A stretch of 64,000 nt of DNA, taken from positions 62,001-126,000 of the forward strand of contig JAWKPF010000009.1 in assembly GCA_041390825.1 (NCBI GenBank), in the 5' to 3' direction. Below, piece after piece: positions 43,827 through 53,206 of the stretch; the stretch's first letter is position 1; every line of letters starts with the position of its first letter. The stretch is from Thermomicrobiales bacterium (lineage in GTDB: Bacteria; Chloroflexota; Chloroflexia; Thermomicrobiales; UBA6265). The notes below the pieces were generated by a model. It had not been told where the DNA came from. It saw nothing but the letters and a program-made list of their open reading frames with translations, and made no database searches. The position numbers and the translations under genes are program-made.

Positions 43827-44177
43827 ATGCAAGATCGTACGCGGCTAAGAAATGATCTCTTGGAGGCTATTCAATCTGAAGGTCTGCCTGGGGTCATCCG
43901 GGTTTCGTATCTAATGGTTGATCCTGACGGGATCTCGGCGGAATGTATCGCAGAGGCAGACAATGCCTTCGAATCTGCGGCTAACGCGGACCAGGTGTGG
44001 GACGCTGCTCTCGGCATGGCCGACTGCTTGAGGAATGCCCCACTCTTCGACGTGGCCGAACCTGAGGAACCGGAGCCCGAGCCTGATCCCGTACCTGACC
44101 CCAATTTTGGAGGTGGTAAGGTCAGCACGGTGGGCACGCAAGTGCTGGCTGCCCTCCTAGTTCACCTCCGCAAGTAG
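43827..44177 (+). CDS. Small acidic hypothetical protein
   Basis: 116 residues from the ATG at 43827 (AAAGGGAA upstream); the frame opens at 43755. A helical part (RTRLRNDLLEAIQSEGLPGV, ADNAFESAANADQVWDAALG) is followed by a Pro/Glu/Asp linker (EPEEPEPEPDPVPDPNF) and a short tail. No family recognised. Confidence 0.55.
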   Translation: MQDRTRLRNDLLEAIQSEGLPGVIRVSYLMVDPDGISAECIAEADNAFESAANADQVWDAALGMADCLRNAPLFDVAEPEEPEPEPDPVPDPNFGGGKVSTVGTQVLAALLVHLRK

Positions 44178-44256
44178 TCCAAGGCTGGTACCCAATTTTC
44201 GAAGCCGGCGAGAGAGGGAAGGTTCGACTGTATCGCTGCTGAGCCTCAGTGTGAGT

Positions 44257-44769
44257 CTAGAACTGATCCGGCGGGTACGGCGTATCCGTGGACGGACCCT
44301 GGTCCCCCCAGGTGGCATCAACGGCCCTGCGGATTTCGGGGAGCGACTGACCCTCTGAAAGCAGTTGCATCACGTCACGCGTGACTCCAATGCAGATGTC
44401 TCAGCCAAAGCTCATCGCGTCAAGCGCGACTGAGCCATCCTCCCGAATATCCCGAACATAACAATCAAAATTGTTTCGATGTCCACCCGACATGCACCCG
44501 CAAAAGCAAGGCATCCATTGCAAGGTTTCATAGTTGCTGACGGCGAACTTGTAGGCCTCGCGAATGTCAGAAGGGGATTGCTCGACCTCCGGTGGCCAGA
44601 TGTCGTCTGCCGGCCAAGCAATCAAGCCCGCCGTTGAGCGGCCCGGACCTTCAGATCGGGAGCACCCAACGAACAACAGGGCTCCGCTGAGCAGGCTCGC
44701 ATTCAAGAGCGTGCGGCGCGTCAAGCAAGCTTTGGGGTGATAGCGTCGGCGGTGGGTTGAGGCTGCCAT
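44257..44769 (-). CDS. PCYCGC-motif lipoprotein-like protein with in-frame UGA (candidate selenoprotein)
   Basis: 170 codons. A twin-Arg/Lys-like start leads a hydrophobic stretch ending at a lipobox-like LLFVGCSR, so a lipoprotein is likely. The family motif appears as WMPCFCGCMSGGHRNNFDCY. The frame meets TGA at 44403-44401 and then continues open to the TAG at 44257: DICIGVTRDVMQLLSEGQSL, PEIRRAVDATWG, PYPPDQF. In this family the position of the TGA is a cysteine of a CxxC pair, so the motif would be U-D-I-C. A hairpin starts 6 nt after the TGA (see findings). If UGA is a real stop, the protein is 122 residues and truncated. Confidence 0.72.
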
Positions 44770-45245
44770 GTTGATCCCTCTAATGTGAGCACTCGTACTC
44801 GCTAGCGCTGGAGTCTACTACGGCGATGCGCCTCCGTCGCAGATGCCGTGATCATGAGCGTGGAGCGCCACTCGGCCGTACGCTCGACATTTCTGTGATC
44901 CAAACCGGGTATTCAGGCTGTCCAGCTGCGCTTGCGGTAGAGTCGGCATGGTGCGCCAACTTCCCGCGTCGTTTGATCGCCGGTGCCTGCACATCGCTAA
45001 TACCACGGCATCAGCTCGACTCGCCCAGGGCAGGTTTGTCTGTACCTCGCGAACGACAATATCCGCCCAGGTGGCTCTCGCGCATGCGGCTCCCACGACT
45101 CGAGGCTGCCGCCCGACGCGAATAACTATTCTGGGTCACAACAACAGAACGTGATCGACGCGGAAATGCCCTCGATTATGCCGCTCGAAGGCCGGGCCGC
45201 TGTGTATGCTTTGTGGTCAACCCTCAGGCTGTGGGGACTGCATCG
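44770..45245. other. Intergenic region with no recognised gene
   Basis: About 475 bp between the divergent PCYCGC and PAP2 genes. Overlapping frames on both strands have no family features or clear ribosome sites. Confidence 0.5.
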
Positions 45246-45827
45246 ATGCGAGGGACCTTGGTGGACGATCGCCTCTTTCATAGCATTAATGGATTCAATG
45301 TCCGGTATGGTGGCATGGACGATGCTTTCGGGGCCATTGCCATATATTCGCCCTTCGTGTTCGTGGCGCTTCTGCTCGGGATATGGTTCTGGCCACGTGA
45401 TCTTGCTGGACGCGAAGACCGGCAATGGTCATGTATGGTGGCGGTGGGAGCGACGTTACTCTCCTTAGGGATCAATCAACTCATTATCCAGGTCTGGCAG
45501 AGGCCACGTCCGTTCGCCACCCATGCTGCCCTTGTCCTTTTGCCCAGGTCGCCGGACCCGTCGTTTCCAAGTGACCATGCGACCTTTGGGTTCGCTGTCG
45601 CCGTCGCTATCGTGTTGGCGCAGCGCCGCATTGGCCTCCTCGCGCTTGCACTGGCAACGGCGCTGGCGTTCGCCCGAGTTTATGTTGGCGAGCACTATTT
45701 GGGTGATGTGATCGCTGGTGCGCTCATAGGCACGGTCTCGGCAATTCTGGTTTTTCGGATGCGCCCGCTGGTGTTGCCGTACCTAGGCCCAATTTTGCGC
45801 TTGGCGAGGCGCGTGCGACTGGCGTAG
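45246..45827 (+). CDS. PAP2-family membrane phosphatase (undecaprenyl-diphosphatase-like)
   Basis: 193 residues from the ATG at 45246; the frame opens at 45213. Five or six TM helices. The three PAP2 motifs are present: QVWQRPRPF (KxxxxxxRP-like), PSDHATFG (PSGH-like) and ARVYVGEHYLGDVIAG (SRxxxxxHxxxD-like), giving the catalytic His, His and Asp. BcrC/PgpB-type enzymes remove phosphate from undecaprenyl diphosphate or other lipid phosphates. The true substrate is not readable. Confidence 0.88.
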   Translation: MRGTLVDDRLFHSINGFNVRYGGMDDAFGAIAIYSPFVFVALLLGIWFWPRDLAGREDRQWSCMVAVGATLLSLGINQLIIQVWQRPRPFATHAALVLLPRSPDPSFPSDHATFGFAVAVAIVLAQRRIGLLALALATALAFARVYVGEHYLGDVIAGALIGTVSAILVFRMRPLVLPYLGPILRLARRVRLA

Positions 45828-46093
45828 CCACCGAGGGCGCGCCCGAGAGCAGACGCTGCATTCAGCCCGGTAGCATCAAAACCCGCCGTTCGATTCCCGA
45901 TCGTCCATCGCGGCTGTTCGTGTCCTAATTTCCCGGCACGGTCAGTAAGAGTTCACTTTGCCGCTAACAGGCGGCATATTTGGTTTAGTTCTGCGCCACC
46001 GTCAATCTAGTACACTCGGCCGAAGGCGTGAATTCTTATTCACACATTGGCTGACAACTCGTTGAAGGTCGCATTGCGAGCAAGGAGTGAAAA

Positions 46094-46567
46094 ATGTCTA
46101 TCAGCCGACGATTGGCGGTAGGGGTCGCGATGTTGATCCTTGGTGCCGGCGTGTTCTCTATCGGAAGCTATTCGATTGGAGAGGCCCATGCGGAGGTCGA
46201 TCGATCGAACCCGGCTGTAGGGGGGCATGTGGAAAAACTCCCGGAGGAGATTGAGATCTTCTTCACCCAAGAAATCAACGCAGACGGGACCGTCATTGAG
46301 ATCGTGGGACCCAACGGTGCACAGGTCGATGGGGGCGACACCACGCTTGATCTTATGGATCCAGACCGCAAGCGGGTAACTATTTCGATCAAGAGCGATG
46401 CGGGGCATGGTATCTACACCGTCCGCTGGACGACTCAGTCTAATGAGGATGGAGAAGAAGCAAGCGGTAGTTTCGAATTTACCGTTGGTGAGTCGATGAA
46501 AGGCACTCCCGCCGCGTCTCCGATCGCAAGTCCTGCTGCATCGCCAAGCGGTAGCCCAACGTCATAG
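46094..46567 (+). CDS. copC: CopC-domain periplasmic/extracytoplasmic copper protein
   Basis: 157 residues with AAGGAGTG before the ATG. The signal peptide (LAVGVAMLILGAGVFSIGSY) is cleaved near AHA, leaving the N-terminal His of EAHAEVDRSNPA that forms the CopC copper site. The CopC sandwich follows (EKLPEEIEIFFTQEI, GIYTVRWTTQSNEDGEEASG SF). The usual DGH of the Cu(II) site reads DGE here, so binding may be altered. A Pro/Ala/Ser tail ends the protein. Confidence 0.88.
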   Translation: MSISRRLAVGVAMLILGAGVFSIGSYSIGEAHAEVDRSNPAVGGHVEKLPEEIEIFFTQEINADGTVIEIVGPNGAQVDGGDTTLDLMDPDRKRVTISIKSDAGHGIYTVRWTTQSNEDGEEASGSFEFTVGESMKGTPAASPIASPAASPSGSPTS

Positions 46568-46821
46568 CTTGAGTTTCGGCTCGCACTTGCTCAGATCGTG
46601 CCGCGTGTCCCGTGCTAGGTCATTGTCGGCAGCTTTATGCCCGAACTCTGACATGATGGAATAGACGGAACGGCACGCGCGAGATTTTCTCCCCACCATC
46701 ATTCGAGACTGGTGCTTGAGATGGTCGGGCAGGGGGATACAGCGTAGAATGCAGAGATTCAAACATGTGAGTAAGAACTCAGCCCTCACGTGGTGTCGGT
46801 TTGCTGTGAGTGATCCGTGGT

Positions 46822-47232
46822 ATGGCTCGACCTCGAAAAGTAGATCAATTGGCCGACGTTGACGATCTGGTGTGCGAAGAGCGCGTGGTTCACGTCGATG
46901 CGGTTCGTGACGCGAGACGTGATCTGCCGGCTCCGCGCACGGTCGTCGGCTTGGTTGAATTGTTCAGTGCACTGGGCGATCCGACCCGGTTACGTATTGT
47001 TTCGTCCCTTGCGGCACGTGAGTTATGCGTTTGCGATATCGCTGCGGCAATTGGGCAAAGTGAATCGGCCGTCTCTCATCAACTGCGATTGCTGCGCAAC
47101 CTCGGGTTAGTGCGATCGCGTAGGGAAGGACGTCGTGTCTATTACGCGCTTGACGATGAACATGTTTCAGCGCTGTATGCCCAGGCGATCGATCACGTTG
47201 GCCATCAGGAAACGCAACCGCAACAATCCTGA
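46822..47232 (+). CDS. ArsR/SmtB-family metal sensor, CadC-like
   Basis: 136 residues from the ATG at 46822; a GTG at 46810 is also possible. The winged helix is complete (LFSALGDPTRLRIVSSL, QSESAVSHQLRLLRNLGLV). Metal sites are readable: ELCVCD (alpha3 Cys pair), an N-terminal Cys (DDLVCEERVVHVD), and an alpha5 set (DDEHVSALYAQAIDHVGHQE). This combination resembles CadC/SmtB sensors of Cd, Pb or Zn. It precedes the CopC-CopD region in the same direction. Metal specificity is inferred. Confidence 0.9.
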   Translation: MARPRKVDQLADVDDLVCEERVVHVDAVRDARRDLPAPRTVVGLVELFSALGDPTRLRIVSSLAARELCVCDIAAAIGQSESAVSHQLRLLRNLGLVRSRREGRRVYYALDDEHVSALYAQAIDHVGHQETQPQQS

Positions 47233-47394
47233 CATCGTTCTGGATCGAATGACGTGCGCGCGGCCAGAATGGACAGCCGAGAAATGACCCATCTTGATCC
47301 CAGCATCCCCTCCTGGAATCAGCTCAAGTTGCATGAGCGTTCGTCGGGCTGCCAGCCGACTGGACTGCCGATGAATCCCGGAAGTTGGAAGTAT

Positions 47395-49677
47395 TGAAAC
47401 TGCGGCCACGCCCTCTTTCAGCGCCATCGCGCACCAAGAAGTTACTGTGGAGACTTTCGTGGGCGGCCTGATTGTTCTGTTGGTCGCTGCGGCCCGTGGG
47501 CCATCGATCAGTGCGCATGCAGAACTGGAACGCGCCGAACCTGCTGCAGATGCCCTTTGTCAGCGCCACCGCAACGAATGGAATTCTGGTTTACCGAGCG
47601 GATAGCCGGTGAGCCCGCTCTGCCGTCGATCATCGTACTCGACCAATCAGGCGACGAGGTCAAGGTGGCTGGGGTCGAAGTTGATCCGAATGACTCACGC
47701 CATGTCAGCGCCGATGTTTCGGGGATTGGAACGGGAACGTATACCGTCAAGTGGTCGGTCCTCTCTGCCGACGACGGTCACACGCTCAGCGGAACGTATG
47801 GGTTCCGTGTTGGATCTGGCAGAGCGCCGGGAGCCGCCACCGTCGCAGGGGAGCGTCCTCAGCCTTGGGCAGTATTCACGCGGTGGACCACTTTTTTGCT
47901 GCCAGTGTTATGGCGGCATGCTTGATATGGGTAAGTCTATCCTGGAGAGTTGCAGCTCCCAGTGATCACCGGCGACAGCTTGTGGCGGCCACAATCGCTG
48001 GTGCAATCGGCCTCGTGGCGACGTCACTCGAACCTGTTTTTCAAACTCGTTTTCCGCCCGATGGTTCGATCGCCTTCGCTTTCCGACGCCATCGATGGAT
48101 TGCCTGACGCTTGGTGGTTCCGTCCGCGCGGATTTTTCCTTGCGCTCGTCGCGACTGCTGTTGGTTATGTGCTTCTTGCCCGCGGACGGCGCGTGCAATT
48201 GCTAGTGAATGTCGGGGTCGCTGGTGGGATGGTTGCCCTCCTGGGGTTAAGCCTGACCACCCATGCGGCCGCTCGCCAGCGATGGGATTGGCTTTCGACG
48301 GCGTCGGTGGTGGTGCATGAATGGTCGGTTGGATTGTGGGTGGGCGGTTTAGCTGCACTCGCCATCTTCTGGACCAGTTCGCGGGGCGTTGAAACTATTC
48401 CATGGCACTTGAACCTATACGCGTTTTTTCCCGCGCCGCACTCCCTTGGCAGCGGTCGGATTGGCGACTGGAATCGTTAATTCTGGGCTGATTCTTCCTT
48501 CACTGACTCACTGTGGCAGAGCGACTGGGGGCGCATTCTGATCGCCAAAGTTGCCGTCATGCTACTGGTATTGCTGCTCGCGGCTCGCCATCGTCGTTGG
48601 TTGCATCGTCACTTGGAGTCTGTTGGTGTGGTTCTCAGGCGTAGCGTCCGAGTGGAGATGCTCTTGGCAGCCCTTGTGGTCTTGGGGGGTGTTCTCCTTG
48701 CGCTCTCGGCGCCGCCGATTCAGTCGCAAGGTGATCTTACGTCGGTCAATTTGGCCGCCCTGCTTCCGGGCACCAGCGATTCGCCTGACGTGGTGCATCT
48801 GGTCATTGATCCAGCAGTGGCCGGTGAGAATCAGCTTCGGGTTTTTGTCTCCCCGGCCGACCAGCTGAATGTCGTTTCACCGACGGTGGTCGATCGGGTT
48901 CGGGTGACCGTGACGAGCCTGACTGACAGCAGCGCCTCTCAACAACTGACCCTCGAGCCCGACGACAACGGCAATTTTGTCGCCCAGGGGACGCAGTTTT
49001 CCCTGGATGGATGGTGGCAAGCAGACGTGCTGGTCCGTCGACCAGGTGTTGAGGATGTTGTCGTTCCCTTCTACGTGCTTCTTCCGGATCCAAATGTCAA
49101 TGGGTTCGACGCACCGCCAATTCCATCCTCCTCTTCAGAAGCCCAACAATTGGTAGAAGCAGCATTCGTCCAAGTCGATAGCATCCGAAGCCTCTCTTAC
49201 CACTGGCGTCTGACCTCCGGACAAGGATCAGTCGCCACTGCCGAGCGACGGCTCAGTGTCGGGTTTGATGGCAATCCGCCAACCTCCCTCCTCAAGAGCG
49301 AGGGCATCGAGATTCTGACCGTTGGTGACCGCACCTGGCAACGCACCCCGGGACAGCCGTGGATCGAACGAACGTGGCAAGACATCTTCCCGCCGTCGGA
49401 ATGGCTTGCCGCCTACGACGGTGCAACTGGGTTCACGCTTGGCCGCCAGATGGAGGTTGACGGTCAGCGTACGCGGGTCGTGACGTTTTTTGTGCCCGAG
49501 ACTGAAGAACAGATAGCCGCGTGGTACGCATTTTGGATCGATGAGACGAGCGGCCATGTCGTTCAAGAAGTAATGATTTCTCGGCATCATTACATGCTCT
49601 ACAACTACTCCGAGTTCGATCAGCCGGTCATTATCGCACCGCCCGATACGAATAGCGCTACGCCACAGGTGGGGTGA
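47395..49677 (+). CDS. CopC-CopD fusion copper protein, several frameshifts
   Basis: Repaired, the chain is: signal (KKLLWRLSWAA...), CopC domain (AHAELERAEPAADA in one frame, then APPQRMEFWFTERIAGEPAL and YTVKWSVLSADDGHTLSG in another), CopD membrane part (FFAASVMAACLIWVSLSWRV; VVHEWSVGLWVGGLAALAIF; AKVAVMLLVLLLAARHRRWL), and a long extracytoplasmic beta-rich tail (about 48.74-49.68 kb, intact). Start at a TTG near 47395 is tentative. At least four frame changes are needed (near 47.43, 47.56, 47.88 and 48.4 kb), so it may be a pseudogene or error-ridden. YcnJ-like proteins of this design import copper. Confidence 0.68.
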
Positions 49678-50400
49678 TGCACAGAGTGCGGCGGGTGTGT
49701 AAAGGAGCCGTAGCTGTCCAGTCTTCCATTCTGTCGCTATCGCAAGACGGATCAAGGGCCCGCACGAGATGGCTATTATGGATATAATCTGAATAACTAC
49801 TCAAGCGTTGGAATCGGCCGCTCGACGTAAATCAAGGGAACCATCCACCGTCTTTGCATCATCGAAATAGCGAAGCGAACTGGAGAACGTGATGTCGACA
49901 GGCGCATGGAGGATCCCAAAGCCTTCCCATCCTCATCCCACTCAGTGAATTTGGATGAGCGAATCACCAGATTGATCTGCGCACTCCATGCTCTAGGTTC
50001 TTCAGTAGGACTGGCACAGCGATGCTAGACGGGATCAAGATTAATGATATTGACCCTGAGCAAGTACGGAACGATGAGTTCGGATCTCGTGATCGAAGCC
50101 ATCGAGCCGGGGAGTGAGAGAACGGGGGCGGCTGGGCTCATCCACTCGTTCAATTGATCGACAGAACTGTGGCTGGAAGGTTCGATTCCTTCCGCCTCCA
50201 CCTCCGATTGCTCCGTTCCGGGGACCCGTTCCGCAGATCACATGTGCTTGAAATGTCTGGAGATGCGAAATGTAGAAGGCCCTTTGAGCGGACTCAGAAC
50301 TTGAGCGGAGAATGACCAGCAAGGGCGCTTTTGGGGTGGCCCATGCCACAGGGTTAATCGCATTGGACCCGCATGCAACACGTAAAGGGGAGAGTTGAAG
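49678..50400. other. Intergenic region with a tRNA-like element
   Basis: About 720 bp with no protein gene recognised. It contains the tRNA-like sequence at 50124-50200. A TATAAT occurs near 49786 without a matching -35. Confidence 0.5.
50124..50200 (+). other. tRNA-like (or tmRNA 3'-end-like) sequence
   Basis: GGGGGCG (50124-50130) pairs with CGCCTCC (50193-50199) with one G-U, followed by A and then CC. A perfect T arm (GAAGG TTCGATT CCTTC) lies at 50176-50192. The total length, 77 nt, is tRNA-sized. No acceptable D arm or anticodon stem could be drawn, so it is not a functional tRNA by eye. It may be a decayed tRNA/tmRNA or an attachment-site remnant. Confidence 0.55.
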
Positions 50401-51606
50401 ATGGACCGCAGGATCAGCCGTAGCGATCGCGCCGCACGAGTTCGTGCAACGATCCGGAAAGGAGGATCCCGCACGCTTCTGCTTGCGTTGACTGCCTTGC
50501 TGACGTTGCCGATGTTCCCGCTGGGAGCATCAGCACAGGACGACTGGGCGGCGCCGCGTACGGTGTACATCCCGGAAACCGGACATACGGTCGATGGTGT
50601 CTTCCTAGATACCTGGCGGGAGTGGGGCGGCGCTTCGGCGTTCGGGAACCCGATCACTCCGGAAATCGAGGAGAACGGGCGGACGGTGCAGTACTACGAG
50701 TACGCTCGGTTCGAGTATGTACCCGACGATCCGAATGGCCAGATCGTGCAGTTCGGCGAGATCGGCCGCGAGCTGAAGCCGACCACGGTGTTCCGGTCCA
50801 AGCCGCAGCTCTGGACGACGGGCGAGCAGAACGGACTGGAACAGATTGCGGATGAGCTCCGCGCCTGGGCGCCGGTGACGGGAAGCGCCGCACAGATTCC
50901 GGACAGCCCGACCCGCCGGTATGTGACCGAGTCACAGCACACCATTCAAAATGGGTTCAAGGATTTCTGGGAAGCCACGGGTGAGGCGAGCTATCTCGGC
51001 AACCCGGTTACCGAGGAGTTTCGCCGCGGTGATGCGACCTACCAGATCTTCGAGCGCGGCAAGCTTTCCTGGACGTCCGCCGGTGGGGTGAGGATGGAGC
51101 CGGTCGGCTCGATTCTGGTCAAGCAGTACGGACTGAAAACCGAACCGCTGCCGACGGCGACCGATTTCCCGGCGTACTCCGAGGATCTCTTCATTCCGCC
51201 GCCACCGCCGGTGCCGCAGATGCCGTCAAACCCGGGCGGTGAGCGCTGGGTCTCGGTCAATCTGAGCTCGCAGTACATGGTGGCCTATGAAGGCGATGTG
51301 GCGGTGAACGAGACGTATGTAAGCACCGGGCGACCGGGCTTCGAAACGCCGACCGGCTCGTTCTACATCAACTCCAAGTACGAGATTCAGGACATGGAGG
51401 GACTGGCCAGTGGTGAGAGCTGGTACGTGCCCGAAGTTCCGCATGTCATGTATTTCACTGACTTGGGCCATGCCTTTCACGGAACGTACTGGCATAGCAA
51501 CTTCGGCGCGGTGATGAGCCATGGGTGCATCAACCTGCCGCTCTGGTTCGCAGAGTGGCTGTACTACTGGGCACCCTACGGAATGCGCGTTGAAATCACC
51601 TATTGA
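50401..51606 (+). CDS. L,D-transpeptidase (YkuD) with N-terminal repeat modules
   Basis: 401 residues from the ATG at 50401 (GGGGAG upstream). A signal peptide (LLLALTALLTLPMFPLGASA) is followed by two related modules of the type GFxDxWxxxGxxxxxGNPxTxE (FLDTWREWGGASAFGNPITP and FKDFWEATGEASYLGNPVTE), each ending in a yyEyaRFE/FERGK-like strand. The YkuD domain occupies about 285-400 with the catalytic HGTYWHSNFGAVMSHGCINL, containing the SHGC nucleophile. It would crosslink or modify peptidoglycan outside the cell. The modules probably bind the wall. Confidence 0.93.
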   Translation: MDRRISRSDRAARVRATIRKGGSRTLLLALTALLTLPMFPLGASAQDDWAAPRTVYIPETGHTVDGVFLDTWREWGGASAFGNPITPEIEENGRTVQYYEYARFEYVPDDPNGQIVQFGEIGRELKPTTVFRSKPQLWTTGEQNGLEQIADELRAWAPVTGSAAQIPDSPTRRYVTESQHTIQNGFKDFWEATGEASYLGNPVTEEFRRGDATYQIFERGKLSWTSAGGVRMEPVGSILVKQYGLKTEPLPTATDFPAYSEDLFIPPPPPVPQMPSNPGGERWVSVNLSSQYMVAYEGDVAVNETYVSTGRPGFETPTGSFYINSKYEIQDMEGLASGESWYVPEVPHVMYFTDLGHAFHGTYWHSNFGAVMSHGCINLPLWFAEWLYYWAPYGMRVEITY

Positions 51607-51675
51607 TCGCTCTGGGTGCCGGATTGTAAACGGGCCCCACGCATATGCGACTGACCGAGAAAAGAGGTTGCACTG

Positions 51676-53124
51676 ATGGCGCAAGCAACCCTGGAGGAAC
51701 GCGGCTCGCGGAACAATCCGCTGGAAACCGTGGTAGACCGCATCTGGCGCTTCTTCTGCTCCGTGCGTGCGGCAGTCATTGAAATCGCCATTTTGGCAAT
51801 CCTGGTCCTGATCGGCACCTTACGCGGCAGTTCAGTGCCACGCTGGATCGCTGATTACGTGCCGATCACTGAAGGGATCGTCGATCGTTGGTACGCATGG
51901 GATGTCTTCAAGTCGATCCCATTCATGTCCCTGCTGGCGATCCTGACCGTTGCCATCACCGTCTGCACAATCAACCGGGCACCCGGTATATGGCGCACGA
52001 TCAGCGCTCCGACGATCACCACTACCCGCGGATTCATTCGCAACGCAGATGTCTCCGCTTCCGCGCAGCTTGCCGAGCCAATCGAACATGCCGCTGAAAC
52101 CTACACGGCCACGCTTCGACGCATGCGGTATCGGGTCCTCACCCAGTGGCAGGGCGAGACGCTCCATGTGTATGCCGACAAAAATCGCTGGGCCAAGCTC
52201 GCCACATTCCCGTTTCATCTGGCGCTCATTCTCATCCTGATCGGCGGCATCGTGGGGGGCAGGTACGGGTTCCGCGAAATGGAATTCATCATCCCGGAGG
52301 GTGAGGTGCGAGATGTCGGGCACGGCACCGGGCTGAGCGTTGAGTTAGTGAACTTCAGCGATTCCTGGCGGGAGGATGGGATTCCTGCGAGTTATCGCAG
52401 CGATCTGGTGCTCTACAAGAATGGTGAGGAGATCAAGCGCGAATCGATCACTGTCAACAATCCAATGACCTATCGCACCGTGAGTTTCTATCAGACGAGT
52501 TACGGGCAAGCGGCGCTTATGCGCGTGACCGACAAGGACGGCAACCTCCTCTTCGAAGACTCGGTCGATCTCGGCATCTATCGATCCACCATAAATCCTG
52601 ATGCCCCGGCCGGAATCATCCAGCTTCCCAACGTGAATACCCAGCTCAACATCATCTCGCCAGACGAAGACCGGCCCAATCTGCCAGAGCTCGACAACCT
52701 TAATCTCCAAAGTGGGCAGATGTATGTGCAACTTCGGGAAGTTGGGCCGGGAGCATCCGCCGAGCTGCCGGATACCGTTCTGACTCAAGGATCTCCAGCA
52801 AAGCTCGGAGATCTAACCGTCGAGTTCGTGCGGGAGAGCCGCTTCACGCTGTTACAAGTCGGCAGCAACCCCGGTATTCCTATCTTCTGGGCAGCGGCGC
52901 TTCTGCTCGTCGGCGGCCTCGCCATCACCTTTTACTTTCCGCACCGCCGCATTCGAGCAATTTTCGACCGGGGGGAGGATCCGGACACATCGCAGGTGTC
53001 GCTGGCGCCACTCGCCAAACGAGACTGGTCGGGCCAGCGCGATTTCCGGCGGGCTGTTGATGCGATCTCGAAACGATTCGAAACACCGGTCGAAATCCGA
53101 GAGCGGCCCGATTCCGAGCGCTAA
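51676..53124 (+). CDS. resB: ResB/Ccs1-type cytochrome c biogenesis protein
   Basis: 482 residues. Hydrophobic segments at about 35-55, 75-95, 170-190 and 400-420 with a large extracytoplasmic loop match ResB. Features: RIWRFFCSVRAAVIEIAILA, then TFPFHLALILILIGGIVGGR with the conserved His, and the final FWAAALLLVGGLAITFYFPH. With ResC it forms the haem-handling complex of system II cytochrome c maturation. It is followed by resC and a resA-like gene, as in ResABC operons. Confidence 0.9.
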   Translation: MAQATLEERGSRNNPLETVVDRIWRFFCSVRAAVIEIAILAILVLIGTLRGSSVPRWIADYVPITEGIVDRWYAWDVFKSIPFMSLLAILTVAITVCTINRAPGIWRTISAPTITTTRGFIRNADVSASAQLAEPIEHAAETYTATLRRMRYRVLTQWQGETLHVYADKNRWAKLATFPFHLALILILIGGIVGGRYGFREMEFIIPEGEVRDVGHGTGLSVELVNFSDSWREDGIPASYRSDLVLYKNGEEIKRESITVNNPMTYRTVSFYQTSYGQAALMRVTDKDGNLLFEDSVDLGIYRSTINPDAPAGIIQLPNVNTQLNIISPDEDRPNLPELDNLNLQSGQMYVQLREVGPGASAELPDTVLTQGSPAKLGDLTVEFVRESRFTLLQVGSNPGIPIFWAAALLLVGGLAITFYFPHRRIRAIFDRGEDPDTSQVSLAPLAKRDWSGQRDFRRAVDAISKRFETPVEIRERPDSER

Positions 53125-53206
53125 GTGGGGGAGTGGACCCACCCAACGCCTGGAGCGTTGAGAACGATCAGGACTCGCGAAGCTAGAAAAAGCAAAGGAC
53201 AGTTTC

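Noticed and set aside
43827..44177. The EPEEPEPEPDPVPDP tract as a TonB/energy-transfer protein
   Set aside because: There is no TM helix at the N-terminus and no TonB C-terminal domain; the tract is only a Pro/acidic linker.
44818..45125. Two overlapping frames on opposite strands in the 44.8-45.1 kb gap
   Set aside because: Neither has a ribosome site or recognisable motif, and both are Arg/Cys-rich in the manner of chance frames.
49840..50205. A full tmRNA gene ending at the GGTTCGATTCC motif
   Set aside because: The 3' part looks tmRNA-like, but no 5' end with the usual conserved GGU-UUCGAC stretch or a tag reading frame could be found in the ~350 nt upstream, and the pairing GGGGGCG lies only 77 nt away.
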